A DNA stretch of 64,000 nt from Cellulomonas fimi (GCF_012952065.1 NZ_JABCJJ010000005.1:62001-126000); one strand, 5' to 3'. Shown: positions 18,040-27,036, counted from the stretch's first letter. The notes: generated by a model not told the origin, from the sequence alone. Made by a program: numbers and translations.

Positions 18040-19007
18040 TGGTCATCCTCCATCGGATGGGTGGCGACAGCCGTCACGGTGACGGCGTCGGGTCGGGTCT
18101 GCTCCAGCGCGGGAACGGTGGAGCCGGGGAGCGAGGCTGCAGCGGCCCCGTGAGCGACGGCCTGGCGCAGGCGGTCGGGAGCGGACGACCCGGCGAGGTC
18201 GGCGAGGAGGTACCCGGCGAGTGCCGAGTCCCCGGCACCGACCGTGCTCCGGGGAACCATGGGAGGAGTACGGCCGAGCCAGCTGCCCTCCGCAGTGACC
18301 AGGACGGCCCCCTGAGAGCCGAGGGTCGCCAGGACGGCGCCCACGCCGGCGTCGACCAGCGACCGCGCCGCGGCCGCCGCGAGCGACGGGTCAGTCTCGA
18401 GACCGGGCCCGTCACCGACGCCGGTGAGCTCGGCGAGCTCCTCGGCGTTCGGCTTGAGCAGGTCCGGGTGCGCGGCGACCGCCGCGGCGAGCGGTGGGCC
18501 GGACGCGTCGACCGCGACCCGCGGGGCTGCGGCCCCGAGCCGCGCACGCAGCTCGCGGACCAGTCCGGCGTAGAAGTCGTCCGGGACCCCTCCGGGCAGG
18601 GATCCGGCGAGCACCAGCCATCGGGCGCCCGTCACCCGGGCGAGCACGAGCTCGACGAGTGCCGCCTGCTGGTCCGCCCGAAGGGACGGACCCGGCGCGT
18701 TGACCTTCGTGGTGGTGCCGTCGGGCTCGGTGAGCGCCACGTTGCTGCGCAGCGGGGTGCCGATCGGGAGTCCGACGTGCGGGATCCGCTGCGCCACCAG
18801 GGCAAGCATCACGGGGTCGTCCGCGTCGCCCGGGAGCACCGCCAGGCACGGCGCTCCCGTGGCCTGCAGGGCTCGGCAGATGTTGACGCCCTTGCCGCCG
18901 GGCTCCTGGCTGTCGCCGACCGCCCGTTGCACCGCACCACGGGCGAGCGGCTCGGCGAGCTCGACGGTGCGGTCGAGGCTCGGGTTCGGGGTCAGCGTGA
19001 CGATCAT
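18027..19007 (-). CDS. fruK: 1-phosphofructokinase
   Basis: PfkB/ribokinase-family kinase of 326 residues that converts fructose 1-phosphate to fructose 1,6-bisphosphate. Family motifs are GGKGVN (about 37-42) and STVGAGDS with catalytic Asp260. The ATG overlaps the fruR stop (ATGA), and its own end overlaps the fruA start, so the cluster is translated as one coupled unit. Confidence 0.94.
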   Translation of the reverse strand: MIVTLTPNPSLDRTVELAEPLARGAVQRAVGDSQEPGGKGVNICRALQATGAPCLAVLPGDADDPVMLALVAQRIPHVGLPIGTPLRSNVALTEPDGTTTKVNAPGPSLRADQQAALVELVLARVTGARWLVLAGSLPGGVPDDFYAGLVRELRARLGAAAPRVAVDASGPPLAAAVAAHPDLLKPNAEELAELTGVGDGPGLETDPSLAAAAARSLVDAGVGAVLATLGSQGAVLVTAEGSWLGRTPPMVPRSTVGAGDSALAGYLLADLAGSSAPDRLRQAVAHGAAAASLPGSTVPALEQTRPDAVTVTAVATHPMEDDQWVL

Positions 19008-19792
19008 GCGACCACGACCTCCACCTCGGCCTCGGCCAGCGCACGCGCCAGGTCGGGCGGCGGAGAGTCGTCGGTGACGAGGGCATCGATCTGGTCGAGC
19101 GTCGCGAACCGGACCAGCGTGTCCTCGCCGAGCTTCGAGGAGTCCACGAGCGCGACGACGCGTCGCGCCGATCGCACCATGGCGGCCTTGACCGCGGCCT
19201 CGGCCGAGTCGGGGGTGCTCAGACCGAAGTCGGCGGTCAGGCCGTTCGCACCCACGAACGCGACGTCGGCGCGCAGCGCGTCGAGCTGGCGGGTCGTCGT
19301 CGGGCCCACGAGGGCGCTGGTCAGGCCACGCACGCGGCCGCCGAGGAGGTCGAGCTGGATCTCGACGCTGGCCGCGAGGACGGAGGCGATCGGCAGGGCG
19401 TTCGTGATCACGAGCAGCTCGTCGCCGACCCGCTCGGCGCGCCAGGTCGCGAGCCGGTCCGCGAGCCGCTCCGTCGTGGTCCCGGCGTCGAGGATCACCG
19501 ACGCCGCGCGGCCCGCGGGGACGAGCGCCAGCGCTGCGTCCGCGATGCGGTTCTTCTCGTCGAGTCGCTGGGTGCGGCGCTCGAGGAGGCTGGGCTCGGA
19601 CAGGCTGACCCGGTGCATAGCCACCGCTCCACCGTGGACCCGGCGCAGCCGACGAACGCCCTCCAGCGTGTCGAGGTCTCGCCGGACCGTCTCGGGAGTG
19701 ACGTCGAGCTCGGCCGCGAGCTCGGCCACGGTGACGCGGCCGCGGTCCGCGACGACGTCGGCGATCCGGTCCTGGCGTTCGTGTGCGAACAC
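19004..19792 (-). CDS. fruR: DeoR-family regulator of the fructose operon
   Basis: A 262-residue DeoR-type repressor. The N-terminal winged helix-turn-helix is at about 5-57 (RQDRIADVVADRGRVTVAEL region, then VTPETVRRDLDTLE), followed by a sugar-phosphate-sensing domain with LDAGTTTERLA. As first gene of fruR-K-A-ptsH it most likely represses its own operon and is released by a fructose phosphate. The GTG start has GGAG seven to eight bases upstream. Its leader carries tandem repeats that may be its operators. Confidence 0.92.
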   Translation of the reverse strand: MFAHERQDRIADVVADRGRVTVAELAAELDVTPETVRRDLDTLEGVRRLRRVHGGAVAMHRVSLSEPSLLERRTQRLDEKNRIADAALALVPAGRAASVILDAGTTTERLADRLATWRAERVGDELLVITNALPIASVLAASVEIQLDLLGGRVRGLTSALVGPTTTRQLDALRADVAFVGANGLTADFGLSTPDSAEAAVKAAMVRSARRVVALVDSSKLGEDTLVRFATLDQIDALVTDDSPPPDLARALAEAEVEVVVA

Positions 19793-19805
19793 GGGTGCTC
19801 CTCGG

Positions 19806-19850
19806 CGTTGAGGTGACGGCGTTTGAGGTGACGGCGTTTGAGGTGACGGC
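19806..19850. repeat. Three 14-15-bp tandem repeats in the fruR leader
   Basis: GTTTGAGGTGACGGC is present as perfect copies at 19821-19835 and 19836-19850, and as a one-base-shorter copy at 19807-19820. The core CGTTTGAG also occurs in the promoter spacer at 19914-19921. Location between the predicted transcription start and the GTG makes these operator or leader elements. Confidence 0.85.
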
Positions 19851-19903
19851 GTTGACGTGGCGAGGACGGGTGTCCGGCGCGGTGATCCGCCTGCGTTCTT
19901 GTG

Positions 19904-19933
19904 ACTCTATGCCCGTTTGAGTTTGCTTGTCAA
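19904..19933 (-). promoter_or_regulatory. Strong sigma-70-like promoter of the fru operon
   Basis: On the minus strand TTGACA (19928-19933) and TAGAGT (19904-19909) are separated by 18 bases, a near-consensus housekeeping promoter in an unusually AT-rich patch. Transcription would start near 19897 and leave a leader of about 105 bases holding the tandem repeats. The spacer contains CGTTTGAG, the same core as those repeats. Confidence 0.75.
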
Positions 19934-19986
19934 CGAATCACAGGTAAACAAATCCTGCGGGCGTGAGCGGCCCGCGTTGGAGGAGC

Positions 19987-20023
19987 ACGAAGGGCACCCG
20001 GGTTCTCCGCCGGTGCCCTTCGT
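19987..20023 (-). terminator. Intrinsic-type hairpin after the DivIVA-like gene
   Basis: ACGAAGGGCACC (19987-19998) pairs perfectly with GGTGCCCTTCGT (20012-20023), a 12-bp stem with a 13-base loop, beginning 16 bases after the stop codon of the upstream minus-strand gene. There is no U-tract, as is common in high-GC Actinobacteria. Confidence 0.75.
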
Positions 20024-20039
20024 CAGGTGGTACGGCGGC

Positions 20040-20594
20040 CTACTCCACGCCCAGCAGGACCTCGACGGCGCGGTCGCAGAAGGCGTCGACCGGACCCTCG
20101 GCATAGCCGCGGCGTCCGCCCCGCCGGCGGAAGGTCGCCGACCGCACCGCCTGCGCCGTCAGCGGCTCGCCCCGATCGAAGTAGGCGACGAGCCGCTGGC
20201 ACAGCGCGTCGACGTCCGCCGGCTCGTACCCGGGCTCACCGCGGTGGGCCGGCGCGAACCGCTCGCCGTCGGGGCGGGTGAGCCGGCCGTAGAGCGTCCG
20301 CGCGCCGTCGGCCAGCTGGTCCATCCACGCCTGCTGCCCGTGCTGAGCGACGAACTCCTCGCGCGTCCGGGCGACGAACGCCGCCTCCAGACGATCGAGC
20401 GCGCCGTCGACCGCGCGGATCGAGTAGCCGCCCCGCACGACGTCGAACGCGATCGAACGGACGTCGCGGCCCGTCAGCGCCTCCGCGACCTGCGCCTCGT
20501 AGACGCGGCGCGCGTGGTCGAAGAACTCGTCCACCTCGTCCGTCGCGTACCCCGAACGGAGCCGCGAGACGGTCCGGAACATGCCCTGGCTCAC
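20040..20594 (-). CDS. Four-repeat DivIVA-domain protein
   Basis: A 184-residue protein with no catalytic motif. It contains four copies of the pattern G-Y-x4-V-D-x6 that marks the N-terminal membrane-curvature segment of DivIVA/Wag31, at residues 15-22, 56-63, 122-129 and 163-170. Copies 1-2 and 3-4 are each 41 residues apart, suggesting duplication of a pair. It lacks the long coiled coil of true DivIVA. The GTG at 20594 overlaps the rlmN stop (GTGA) and has AGGAGG close upstream; an ATG at 20582 is an alternative. A role in polar or septal localisation is only inferred from the domain. Confidence 0.85.
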   Translation of the reverse strand: MSQGMFRTVSRLRSGYATDEVDEFFDHARRVYEAQVAEALTGRDVRSIAFDVVRGGYSIRAVDGALDRLEAAFVARTREEFVAQHGQQAWMDQLADGARTLYGRLTRPDGERFAPAHRGEPGYEPADVDALCQRLVAYFDRGEPLTAQAVRSATFRRRGGRRGYAEGPVDAFCDRAVEVLLGVE

Positions 20595-21748
20595 TCGTCC
20601 TCCTCGGCGGCCAGCTGGCCGCACGCCCCGTCGATGTCGCTGCCTCGCGTGTCGCGGATCGTCGTCGGAACACCGTGCGCCCGCAGCCGCGCCACGAACT
20701 CGTCCTCGACCGCGGGGTCGCTCGCGGTCCACTTCGAGCCCGGGGTGGGGTTGAGCGGGATCGGGTTGCAGTGCACCCAGCCCTTGCCGCGCGCGTTGAG
20801 CTTCTCCCCGAGCAGGTCGGCACGCCACGCGTGGTCGTTGATGTCGCGGATCAGGGCGTACTCGATGGAGACGCGACGGCCCGTCACGTCGAAGTAGCGG
20901 CGGGCGGCGTCGAGCGTCTCGTCGACGCTCCAGCGCGTGTTGATGGGGACGAGCTCGTCACGCAGCTCGTCGTCCGGGGCGTGCAGCGACACCGCGAGGG
21001 TCACCGGGACGCCCTCCGTGGTGAGCTTCTCGATCGCGGGCACGAGGCCGACCGTCGAGACGGTGATGTTGCGGGCCGACATCCCGAGGCCGTCGGGCGT
21101 CGGCGCGACGAGCCGGCGCACCGTCTCCATGACGGCCTTGTAGTTGGCGAGCGGCTCACCCATCCCCATGAAGACGAGGTTGGACAGGCGCGTCGGGCCG
21201 CCGGGGACCTCCCCGTCCGCGAGCGAGCGCGCGGCCGCGCGCACCTGCTCGACGATCTCGGCCGTGGAGAGGTTGCGCGTCAGGCCGAGCTGACCGGTGG
21301 CGCAGAACGGGCACGCCATGCCGCAGCCCGCCTGGCTCGAGACGCACAGCGTCGTGCGGTTCGGGTAGCGCATGAGCACCGACTCGACCTTGGCCCCGTC
21401 GAACAGGTGCCAGAGCGTCTTGACCGTGGTCCCGCCGTCGGCCTGCATGGTGCGTGCCGCGGTGAGGAGCTGGGGGAACAGGTCGGCCACGAGGAGGTCA
21501 CGGCTCGCCCTGGGCAGGTCCGTCATGGCGGCCGGGTCGGCGGTCAGGTGCGTGAAGTAGTGCGTCGCGAGCTGCTTGGCCCGGAACGGCTTCTCACCGA
21601 GGTCGGTGACGGCCTGCACGCGCTGCTCGGGCGTGAGGTCGACGAAGTGCCGCGGAGGCTTGCCGCGCGGCCCACGACGGCTCGCGGAGAAGTCGAGGGC
21701 GACCGAGGTGGGGTTCGACGGCGCGGCGGCGGCGGTGGGGACGGTCAT
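20591..21748 (-). CDS. rlmN: Dual-specificity 23S rRNA/tRNA adenine-C2 methyltransferase
   Basis: Radical-SAM enzyme of 385 residues that methylates A2503 of 23S rRNA and A37 of some tRNAs. The 4Fe-4S cluster cysteines are C142, C146 and C149 (GCGMACPFC). The C-terminal catalytic cysteine is near 377 in DIDGACGQL, and GEPLANY marks the SAM-binding region. It follows cdsA by 18 bases and is coupled to the DivIVA-repeat gene. Confidence 0.96.
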   Translation of the reverse strand: MTVPTAAAAPSNPTSVALDFSASRRGPRGKPPRHFVDLTPEQRVQAVTDLGEKPFRAKQLATHYFTHLTADPAAMTDLPRASRDLLVADLFPQLLTAARTMQADGGTTVKTLWHLFDGAKVESVLMRYPNRTTLCVSSQAGCGMACPFCATGQLGLTRNLSTAEIVEQVRAAARSLADGEVPGGPTRLSNLVFMGMGEPLANYKAVMETVRRLVAPTPDGLGMSARNITVSTVGLVPAIEKLTTEGVPVTLAVSLHAPDDELRDELVPINTRWSVDETLDAARRYFDVTGRRVSIEYALIRDINDHAWRADLLGEKLNARGKGWVHCNPIPLNPTPGSKWTASDPAVEDEFVARLRAHGVPTTIRDTRGSDIDGACGQLAAEEDE

Positions 21749-21766
21749 CGGTTCGAGTCTTCCAGT

Positions 21767-22621
21767 TCAGTCGCCGACCGGCAGGAACGCCAGCAGCACG
21801 AGGTACACGACGGGCGCGCTCAGCAGCATCGAGTCCAGGCGGTCGAGGACTCCGCCGTGGCCGGGCAGCAGGCTGCCCATGTCCTTGAGCTGCAGGTCGC
21901 GCTTGAGGAGCGACTCGGACAGGTCGCCCACCGTCGCGGTGATCACGGTCGCCAGGCCGAGCCCGACGCCGATCAGCGGGTTGGCGCCGAAGCCCCACGC
22001 GATGCCGATCGCACCCACCACGCAGGACAGCACCACCGACCCGGCCAGACCTTCCCAGGTCTTCTTGGGGCTCACCGCGGGGGCCAGCGGGTGGCGACCC
22101 ACGAGAACCCCGGCGACGTACCCGCCCACGTCGCTCGCGACCGCCAGGAGGACGAAGAGCAGGACCCGCCGCGCGCCGTCGGGCATCGACAGCATGATCA
22201 TCGCGAAGCCGGCCATGAACGGCAGGTAGGCGGCCGCGAAGATGCCCGCGTTCGCGTCGCGGAGCGCCGCCGGTCCCGTCCCGTCCAGCACCCGCCAGAC
22301 GACGACGCCGCCCGCAGTGAGCATGAACGACACCAGCAGCGCCTCGCTGCCCGCGACGTACGACGAGACGAGGATGCCGACCGCGCCGACGAGCAGCGGC
22401 AGCAGCGGCAGGTGGATGTCCCGGCGCGCCAGCGCCTGAGCCAGCTCCCAGAGCGCCGCCCCGACGGCGAGCAGCGCGAGCCCGAGGAAGATCTCCTTGT
22501 GCCAGAACAGGGACGCCCCGACCGCGCCGAGCAGGAGCAGGCCGACGACGATGGCCACCGGCACGTTCCGGCCGGAGCGCGGGACCTGCGGTGGCGCGGC
22601 GGGGCCGGCGAGCTGAGTCAT
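21767..22621 (-). CDS. cdsA: Phosphatidate cytidylyltransferase
   Basis: Integral membrane enzyme that makes CDP-diacylglycerol from phosphatidate and CTP, feeding phospholipid synthesis. It has 284 residues and about eight membrane segments. The family signature is clear near the C-terminus: SLLKRDLQLKDMG followed by LPGHGGVLDRLDS. The ATG shares one base with the frr stop (TGATG). The pyrH-frr-cdsA-rlmN order is typical. Confidence 0.95.
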   Translation of the reverse strand: MTQLAGPAAPPQVPRSGRNVPVAIVVGLLLLGAVGASLFWHKEIFLGLALLAVGAALWELAQALARRDIHLPLLPLLVGAVGILVSSYVAGSEALLVSFMLTAGGVVVWRVLDGTGPAALRDANAGIFAAAYLPFMAGFAMIMLSMPDGARRVLLFVLLAVASDVGGYVAGVLVGRHPLAPAVSPKKTWEGLAGSVVLSCVVGAIGIAWGFGANPLIGVGLGLATVITATVGDLSESLLKRDLQLKDMGSLLPGHGGVLDRLDSMLLSAPVVYLVLLAFLPVGD

Positions 22622-23178
22622 CAGACCTCGAGCAGCTCGCTCTCCTTGGCCGCGAGGACCGTGTCGATGACCTCGATGCGCTTCTTGGTCTGCACCTCGA
22701 GCTCCTTCTCGGCCCTGGCCACCTCGTCCTCCCCCGCCTCGCCGTCCTTCGCGATGCGGTCGAGCTCCTCCTTCGCGCGGCGGCGGATGTTGCGCACGGA
22801 GACCCGCGCGTCCTCGGCCTTCGCGCGAGCGAGCTTCACGAAGTCCTTGCGGCGCTCCTGCGTGAGGCTGGGCAGGACGACGCGGATGACGTTGCCGTCG
22901 TTGCTGGGGTTGACCCCGAGGTCGGAGTCGCGCAGCGCCTTCTCGATGCCCGTCATGACGGACTTGTCGAACGGCGAGATCAGGATCGTGCGTGCCTCGG
23001 GCGTGTTGAACGAGGCGAGCTGCTGGAGCGGCGTCGGCGTGCCGTAGTACTCGACGGTGATCTTGGAGAACATCGCCGCGTTGGCCCGACCGGTCCGGAT
23101 GGTCGCGAAGTCCTCCTTGGCGACCTCGATCGCCTTGTCCATCTTCTGCTCGGCCTCGAGAAGGGTCTCGTCGATCAC
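22621..23178 (-). CDS. frr: Ribosome recycling factor
   Basis: Splits post-termination ribosomes together with EF-G. The GTG at 23178 is chosen because it gives the standard 185 residues beginning [13 protein letters not shown], with AAAGGAG five bases upstream. The C-terminal three-helix bundle ends with the conserved [15 protein letters not shown]. Confidence 0.97.
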   Translation of the reverse strand: MIDETLLEAEQKMDKAIEVAKEDFATIRTGRANAAMFSKITVEYYGTPTPLQQLASFNTPEARTILISPFDKSVMTGIEKALRDSDLGVNPSNDGNVIRVVLPSLTQERRKDFVKLARAKAEDARVSVRNIRRRAKEELDRIAKDGEAGEDEVARAEKELEVQTKKRIEVIDTVLAAKESELLEV

Positions 23179-23240
23179 CGGTGCTCCTTTGTTCGCGTCG
23201 TTCGCGGATCGTCGTGGCGCTGCGGCCACGGGGGTGCGGG

Positions 23241-24008
23241 TCAGTCCGCCGTGACCAACGTGCCGATCTTCTCACCCAGCAGCGCGCGCGTGACGTTCCC
23301 GGGCTCGCTCATGCCGAACACTCGCATGCGCACGTCGTTGTCCTTGCACAGGCTGAACGCGGTCGAGTCGACCACCTCGAGCCCCTGGAGCAGCGCGTCC
23401 GCGTACGTGAGGTGGTCGAGCCTGACGGCGGTGGGGTCGGTGCGCGGGTCGGCGGTGTAGACGCCGTCGACGCCGTTCTTGCCCATGAGCACCTCCTGGC
23501 AGTGCGTCTCGAGCGCTCGCTGCACCGCCACGGTGTCCGTCGAGAAGTAGGGCATGCCCGCGCCCGCGCCGAAGATCACGACGCGGCCCTTCTCCATGTG
23601 CCGGATGGCGCGCAGCGGGATGTAGGGCTCGGCGACCTGACCCATGGTGATGGCGGTCTGGACCCGCGTGTCGACGCCGGCCTGCTCGAGGAAGTCCTGG
23701 AGCGCCAGGCAGTTCATCACGGTGCCGAGCATGCCCATGTAGTCGGCGCGCGCACGGTCGAGGCCGCGCTGGGAGAGCTCGGCGCCGCGGAAGAAGTTGC
23801 CGCCGCCCGTGACGACCGCGACCTGGACACCCGCGCGCACCGCCGCCGCGATCTCCGCGGCGACCCGCTGGACGACGTCGGGCGCCAGGCCGATCCCCCC
23901 GCCGCCGAACGTCTCGCCCGAGAGCTTGAGGAGGACCCGGCGGGGGCCACCGTCCTCATCGCGCACCGGGCCGGAACCGCCGGTCAGCGCGTCGTGGTCC
24001 TGCGTCAC
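23241..24008 (-). CDS. pyrH: Uridylate kinase
   Basis: Converts UMP to UDP in pyrimidine synthesis; hexameric amino-acid-kinase fold, 255 residues. Motifs include LLKLSGETF at the phosphate-binding start, [10 protein letters not shown], and the UMP-binding AEPYIP segment. The GTG start has GGAGG upstream and adds about 20 polar residues before the core. It is 62 bases upstream of frr. Confidence 0.96.
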   Translation of the reverse strand: MTQDHDALTGGSGPVRDEDGGPRRVLLKLSGETFGGGGIGLAPDVVQRVAAEIAAAVRAGVQVAVVTGGGNFFRGAELSQRGLDRARADYMGMLGTVMNCLALQDFLEQAGVDTRVQTAITMGQVAEPYIPLRAIRHMEKGRVVIFGAGAGMPYFSTDTVAVQRALETHCQEVLMGKNGVDGVYTADPRTDPTAVRLDHLTYADALLQGLEVVDSTAFSLCKDNDVRMRVFGMSEPGNVTRALLGEKIGTLVTAD

Positions 24009-24105
24009 ATGTCCTCCGCTCGCCGGGGGCCCGCTCCGGGCCGGTCCGGTTCGTGCTCGTCGCCGGTGTCACGTCCCGGCCCGTGGTGGAGCGCCGTGTG
24101 CGGAA

Positions 24106-24135
24106 GTGGCCCCGGCCCCGAAGGACCGGGGCCAC
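24106..24135 (-). terminator. Terminator after tsf
   Basis: GTGGCCCCGG (24106-24115) and CCGGGGCCAC (24126-24135) form a perfect 10-bp stem with a 10-base loop, starting 13 bases downstream of the tsf stop. This ends the rpsB-tsf transcript before pyrH, whose leader lies beyond it. Confidence 0.8.
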
Positions 24136-24148
24136 CCCGCGCTGCGTG

Positions 24149-24994
24149 TCAGGCCCCGACGCGGAACCGCGCGAAGCCGGTGACCGTGCCGCCGGCCTCG
24201 GCGAGCACCTGGCCGACCGTCTTCTTCGGGTCCTTCGCGAACGCCTGGTCCACCAGGACGTTCTCCTTGAAGAAGCCGTTCAGGCGGCCCTCGACGATCT
24301 TCGGGAGCGCGGCCTCGGGCTTGCCCTCGTTCCGCGAGGTCTCCTCGGCGATGCGCCGCTCCGACTCGACCACGTCCGCAGGGACGTCGTCCTTCGTCAG
24401 GTACTGGGGCGAGTACGCCGCGACGTGCATCGCCACGTCCTTCGCCACGTCGGCGCCCGCGGCGTCCGTCGCGACGAGCACCCCGACCTGCGGCGGGAGG
24501 TCCTTGTTGACCTTGTGCAGGTAGAGCGCCACCTTCTCGCCGGCGACCCGCGCGAGCCGGCGGACGACGACCTTCTCGCCGAGCGTCGCGGCCGTCTCGT
24601 CGACGACGTCCTGCAGCTTCGTCCCGTCGACCTCGGACGCCAGCAGTGCGTCGGCGTCCTGCGCGCCGGACGAGACCGCCGCGGCGATCACCTTGTCGGC
24701 GAGCCCGAGGAAGGTGACGTTCTTCGCCACGAAGTCCGTCTCGGAGTTGATCTCGACGAGGACGCCGAGCTCACCGGACCCGGCCGGGTTCGCGGAGACG
24801 TTCGCGGCCACGAGGCCGTCGGAGGCCGAGCGGCCCTCGCGCTTGCTCACGCCCTTGAGGCCCTTGACCCGGATGATCTCGAGCGCCTTCTCGGCGTCGC
24901 CGTTCGCCTCGTCGAGAGCCTTCTTGACGTCGAGCATGCCCGCGCCGGTGCGCTCGCGGAGTGCCTTGATGTCAGCGGCGGTGTAGTTCGCCAT
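24149..24994 (-). CDS. tsf: Elongation factor Ts
   Basis: Nucleotide-exchange factor for EF-Tu. The protein has 281 residues and starts MANYTAADIKALRERTGAGMLD, the typical N-terminal domain that contacts EF-Tu. SETDFVAKN, the family signature involved in GDP release, is in the core. It lies 45 bases after rpsB and shares its transcript. Confidence 0.97.
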   Translation of the reverse strand: MANYTAADIKALRERTGAGMLDVKKALDEANGDAEKALEIIRVKGLKGVSKREGRSASDGLVAANVSANPAGSGELGVLVEINSETDFVAKNVTFLGLADKVIAAAVSSGAQDADALLASEVDGTKLQDVVDETAATLGEKVVVRRLARVAGEKVALYLHKVNKDLPPQVGVLVATDAAGADVAKDVAMHVAAYSPQYLTKDDVPADVVESERRIAEETSRNEGKPEAALPKIVEGRLNGFFKENVLVDQAFAKDPKKTVGQVLAEAGGTVTGFARFRVGA

Positions 24995-25039
24995 GGAGTT
25001 TCCGTTCTGGTCGATTCGGTTGCGGCAGCGGTGCGAGGA

Positions 25040-26125
25040 CTACTCGGACTTCGCTGCGGCGTCGGCGTCGGCGTCGGCGTCGGTCGAGACGTCGCCCACG
25101 GCCGGCTCCTCGGCAGCCAGGGTCGGCGCCTCGGCTGCCGCAGCAGCGACCGCTGCGTCGACCGCCGGAGCGGCGTCCTGGCCGGGGGTCGCAGCGCTCT
25201 CGGTCGGCAGCGACTCACCCGCGGGCGCCTCGGTGGCGGCAGCGGCCTCGACCGCGACCTCTGCCGGGACGTCGGCGACAGCGGCCTCCGCAGCGGCGGC
25301 AGGCGCTGTCGCGCTCTCGCCGGCGGCACCCGCGGTGAGACCGGCCTCGGCGCCGGCGAGGAGCTCGCGCTCCCACTCGGCCAGCGGCTCGGCGTCGACC
25401 TCGGCCCCGCCCTCGGCGGCACCCGCACGACCCGAGTGGCGCTGGATCAGGCCCTCGGCCGCGGCGTCCGCGATGACGCGGGTCAGCAGCGAGACGGCGC
25501 GGATCGCGTCGTCGTTGCCGGGGATCTTGTAGTCGACGACGTCGGGGTCGCAGTTCGTGTCGAGGATCGCGACGATCGGGATGCCGAGCTTGCGTGCCTC
25601 GTCGACCGCGAGGTGCTCCTTGTTGGTGTCGACGATCCACACCGCGGAGGGAACACGGGTCATGTCCCGGATGCCGCCCAGCGTCTTCGCGAGCTTGTCG
25701 CGCTCGCGGCGCATGATCAGCAGCTCCTTCTTCGTGAACGCGCTGCCCGCGACGTCGTCGAAGTCGACGAGCTCGAGCTCCTTGAGCCGCTGGAGCCGCT
25801 TGTTCACCGTCTGGAAGTTGGTGAGCATGCCACCGAGCCAGCGCTGGTTGACGTAGGGCATGCCGACGCGGGCGGCCTGCTCCGCGACGGGCTCCTGCGC
25901 CTGCTTCTTCGTGCCGACGAAGAGGATGGTGCCGCCGTGGGCGACCGTCTCCTTGACGAAGTCGTACGCGGTGTCGATGTAGTGCAGCGACTGCTGCAGG
26001 TCGACGATGTAGATGCCGTTGCGCTCGGTGAAGATGAAGCGCTTCATCTTGGGGTTCCAGCGGCGGGTCTGGTGCCCGAAGTGGACACCGCTCTCGAGCA
26101 GCTGGCGCATGGTCACGACGGCCAT
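25040..26125 (-). CDS. rpsB: 30S ribosomal protein S2 with long acidic/Ala-rich tail
   Basis: Ribosomal protein S2, with the normal core starting [19 protein letters not shown] and including FVGTKKQAQ and [12 protein letters not shown]. The protein is 361 residues; the family core ends near 255, leaving about 100 residues made mostly of Ala, Glu, Pro and Asp, ending with a DADADADA run. Such tails occur in several actinobacterial S2 proteins but this one is long. The ATG has AAGGA upstream. A structured leader precedes the gene. Confidence 0.96.
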   Translation of the reverse strand: MAVVTMRQLLESGVHFGHQTRRWNPKMKRFIFTERNGIYIVDLQQSLHYIDTAYDFVKETVAHGGTILFVGTKKQAQEPVAEQAARVGMPYVNQRWLGGMLTNFQTVNKRLQRLKELELVDFDDVAGSAFTKKELLIMRRERDKLAKTLGGIRDMTRVPSAVWIVDTNKEHLAVDEARKLGIPIVAILDTNCDPDVVDYKIPGNDDAIRAVSLLTRVIADAAAEGLIQRHSGRAGAAEGGAEVDAEPLAEWERELLAGAEAGLTAGAAGESATAPAAAAEAAVADVPAEVAVEAAAATEAPAGESLPTESAATPGQDAAPAVDAAVAAAAAEAPTLAAEEPAVGDVSTDADADADAAAKSE

Positions 26126-26371
26126 GGCACGTCCTTCCGGCGCGCACCCTCACGGTGTGCGCGCAAAGTGGCGGGTCCGCGGCGGGACCCGCATTCCGGT
26201 TGTCGACGCCGACCGGGCGGTCGGTGCCCCTGGCGCCACGTCCGTGCTGGCGCCGAGGATCGCTCCTCGGACCGCTGCCAGCGCGTACGCCTGCTCTGCC
26301 GTCCGTGCCTCGGGCCCGGGTGCAGAGCGCGGCTGATGGCGCGCGATGTCGACCGGCACGCGCCGGTCGCG
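26126..26371 (-). promoter_or_regulatory. Structured rpsB leader RNA
   Basis: The 348-base gap between rpsB and the divergent M23 gene has no gene. On the minus strand TAGAGT (26378-26383) could be a -10 box. The predicted leader of about 245 bases then holds four perfect inverted repeats: 26351-26368 (7 bp, 4-base loop), 26293-26328 (7 bp closing a longer loop with an inner CGGGCCCG palindrome), 26253-26270 (7 bp, 4-base loop) and 26171-26192 (8 bp, 6-base loop). This resembles ribosomal-protein leaders bound by their own product; S2 autoregulation is inferred. The M23 promoter must also lie in this gap. Confidence 0.55.
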
Positions 26372-26473
26372 GCGCCAACTCTACCCGACCCCAGGGCGCC
26401 CGACGGACTGCCTGCGCACCGGCGGGCCGGCGCGCACCGGCACCGCGCGTCCACGCTCGCCAGGATCGACCCC

Positions 26474-27028
26474 ATGCCGACCTCACTGACCCAGCTGGCC
26501 GTGCTCGGCGTCGCGGTGGCCGCCCTCGCGACCGGCGTCGCCGTCACCCCGTCCCCGACGTCGCTGCCCGGCCCGCCGGGGACGCCCGCCACCACCGGGG
26601 CGGCCGTCTCGTACGTGTCACCGGTGCCCGGGGGGACCGGGACGCCGACCGTGGTCCGCCCGTTCGACGGGCCCGACGAACGCTGGGCGGCGGGGCACCG
26701 GGGCGTGGACCTCGCGTCGGGCGTGGGCGACGAGCTGGTGAGTCCCGCTCCGGGCACGGTGACTTTCGCCGGCACCGTGGTGGACCGCGGCGTGCTCAGC
26801 ATCCTGCATCCCGACGGTCTCCGGACCAGCCTCGAGCCGATCGTGCCGGTGGTCGTCGCAGGCCAGGACGTCCGCGCCGGCGAGCCCGTCGGGACGCTCG
26901 GGCCGGAGCGGGGTCACTGCGCCCCCGCGCCGTGCCTGCACTGGGGCGTCCGGCGCGGCGAGGAGTACCTCGACCCGCTGACGCTGCTGGCCGGCTCGGC
27001 ACCGATCGTCCTGCTGCCCGGCGACTGA
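26474..27028 (+). CDS. M23-family peptidase domain protein, exported
   Basis: A 184-residue protein with an N-terminal hydrophobic signal (about residues 5-28), a Pro/Thr linker, and a lysostaphin-type zinc peptidase domain. Metal ligands H75 and D79 are in GHRGVDLAS and H156 is in CLHWGV. The residue that is histidine in the canonical H-x-H is Cys154, so zinc-site activity should be checked. A homologous gene sits divergent to rpsB in other Actinobacteria. Likely substrate is peptidoglycan cross-bridges. Confidence 0.88.
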   Translation: MPTSLTQLAVLGVAVAALATGVAVTPSPTSLPGPPGTPATTGAAVSYVSPVPGGTGTPTVVRPFDGPDERWAAGHRGVDLASGVGDELVSPAPGTVTFAGTVVDRGVLSILHPDGLRTSLEPIVPVVVAGQDVRAGEPVGTLGPERGHCAPAPCLHWGVRRGEEYLDPLTLLAGSAPIVLLPGD

Positions 27029-27036
27029 GCGCGCTG

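Noticed and set aside
19806-19850. Tandem repeats as a CRISPR-like array
   Set aside because: Units are 14-15 bases and directly adjacent with no spacers, and no cas genes are near.
21748-21766. GGTTCGAGTCTTCC, resembling a tRNA T-loop
   Set aside because: It fills the short gap between rlmN and cdsA. There is no room for a cloverleaf and no acceptor stem pairs with it.
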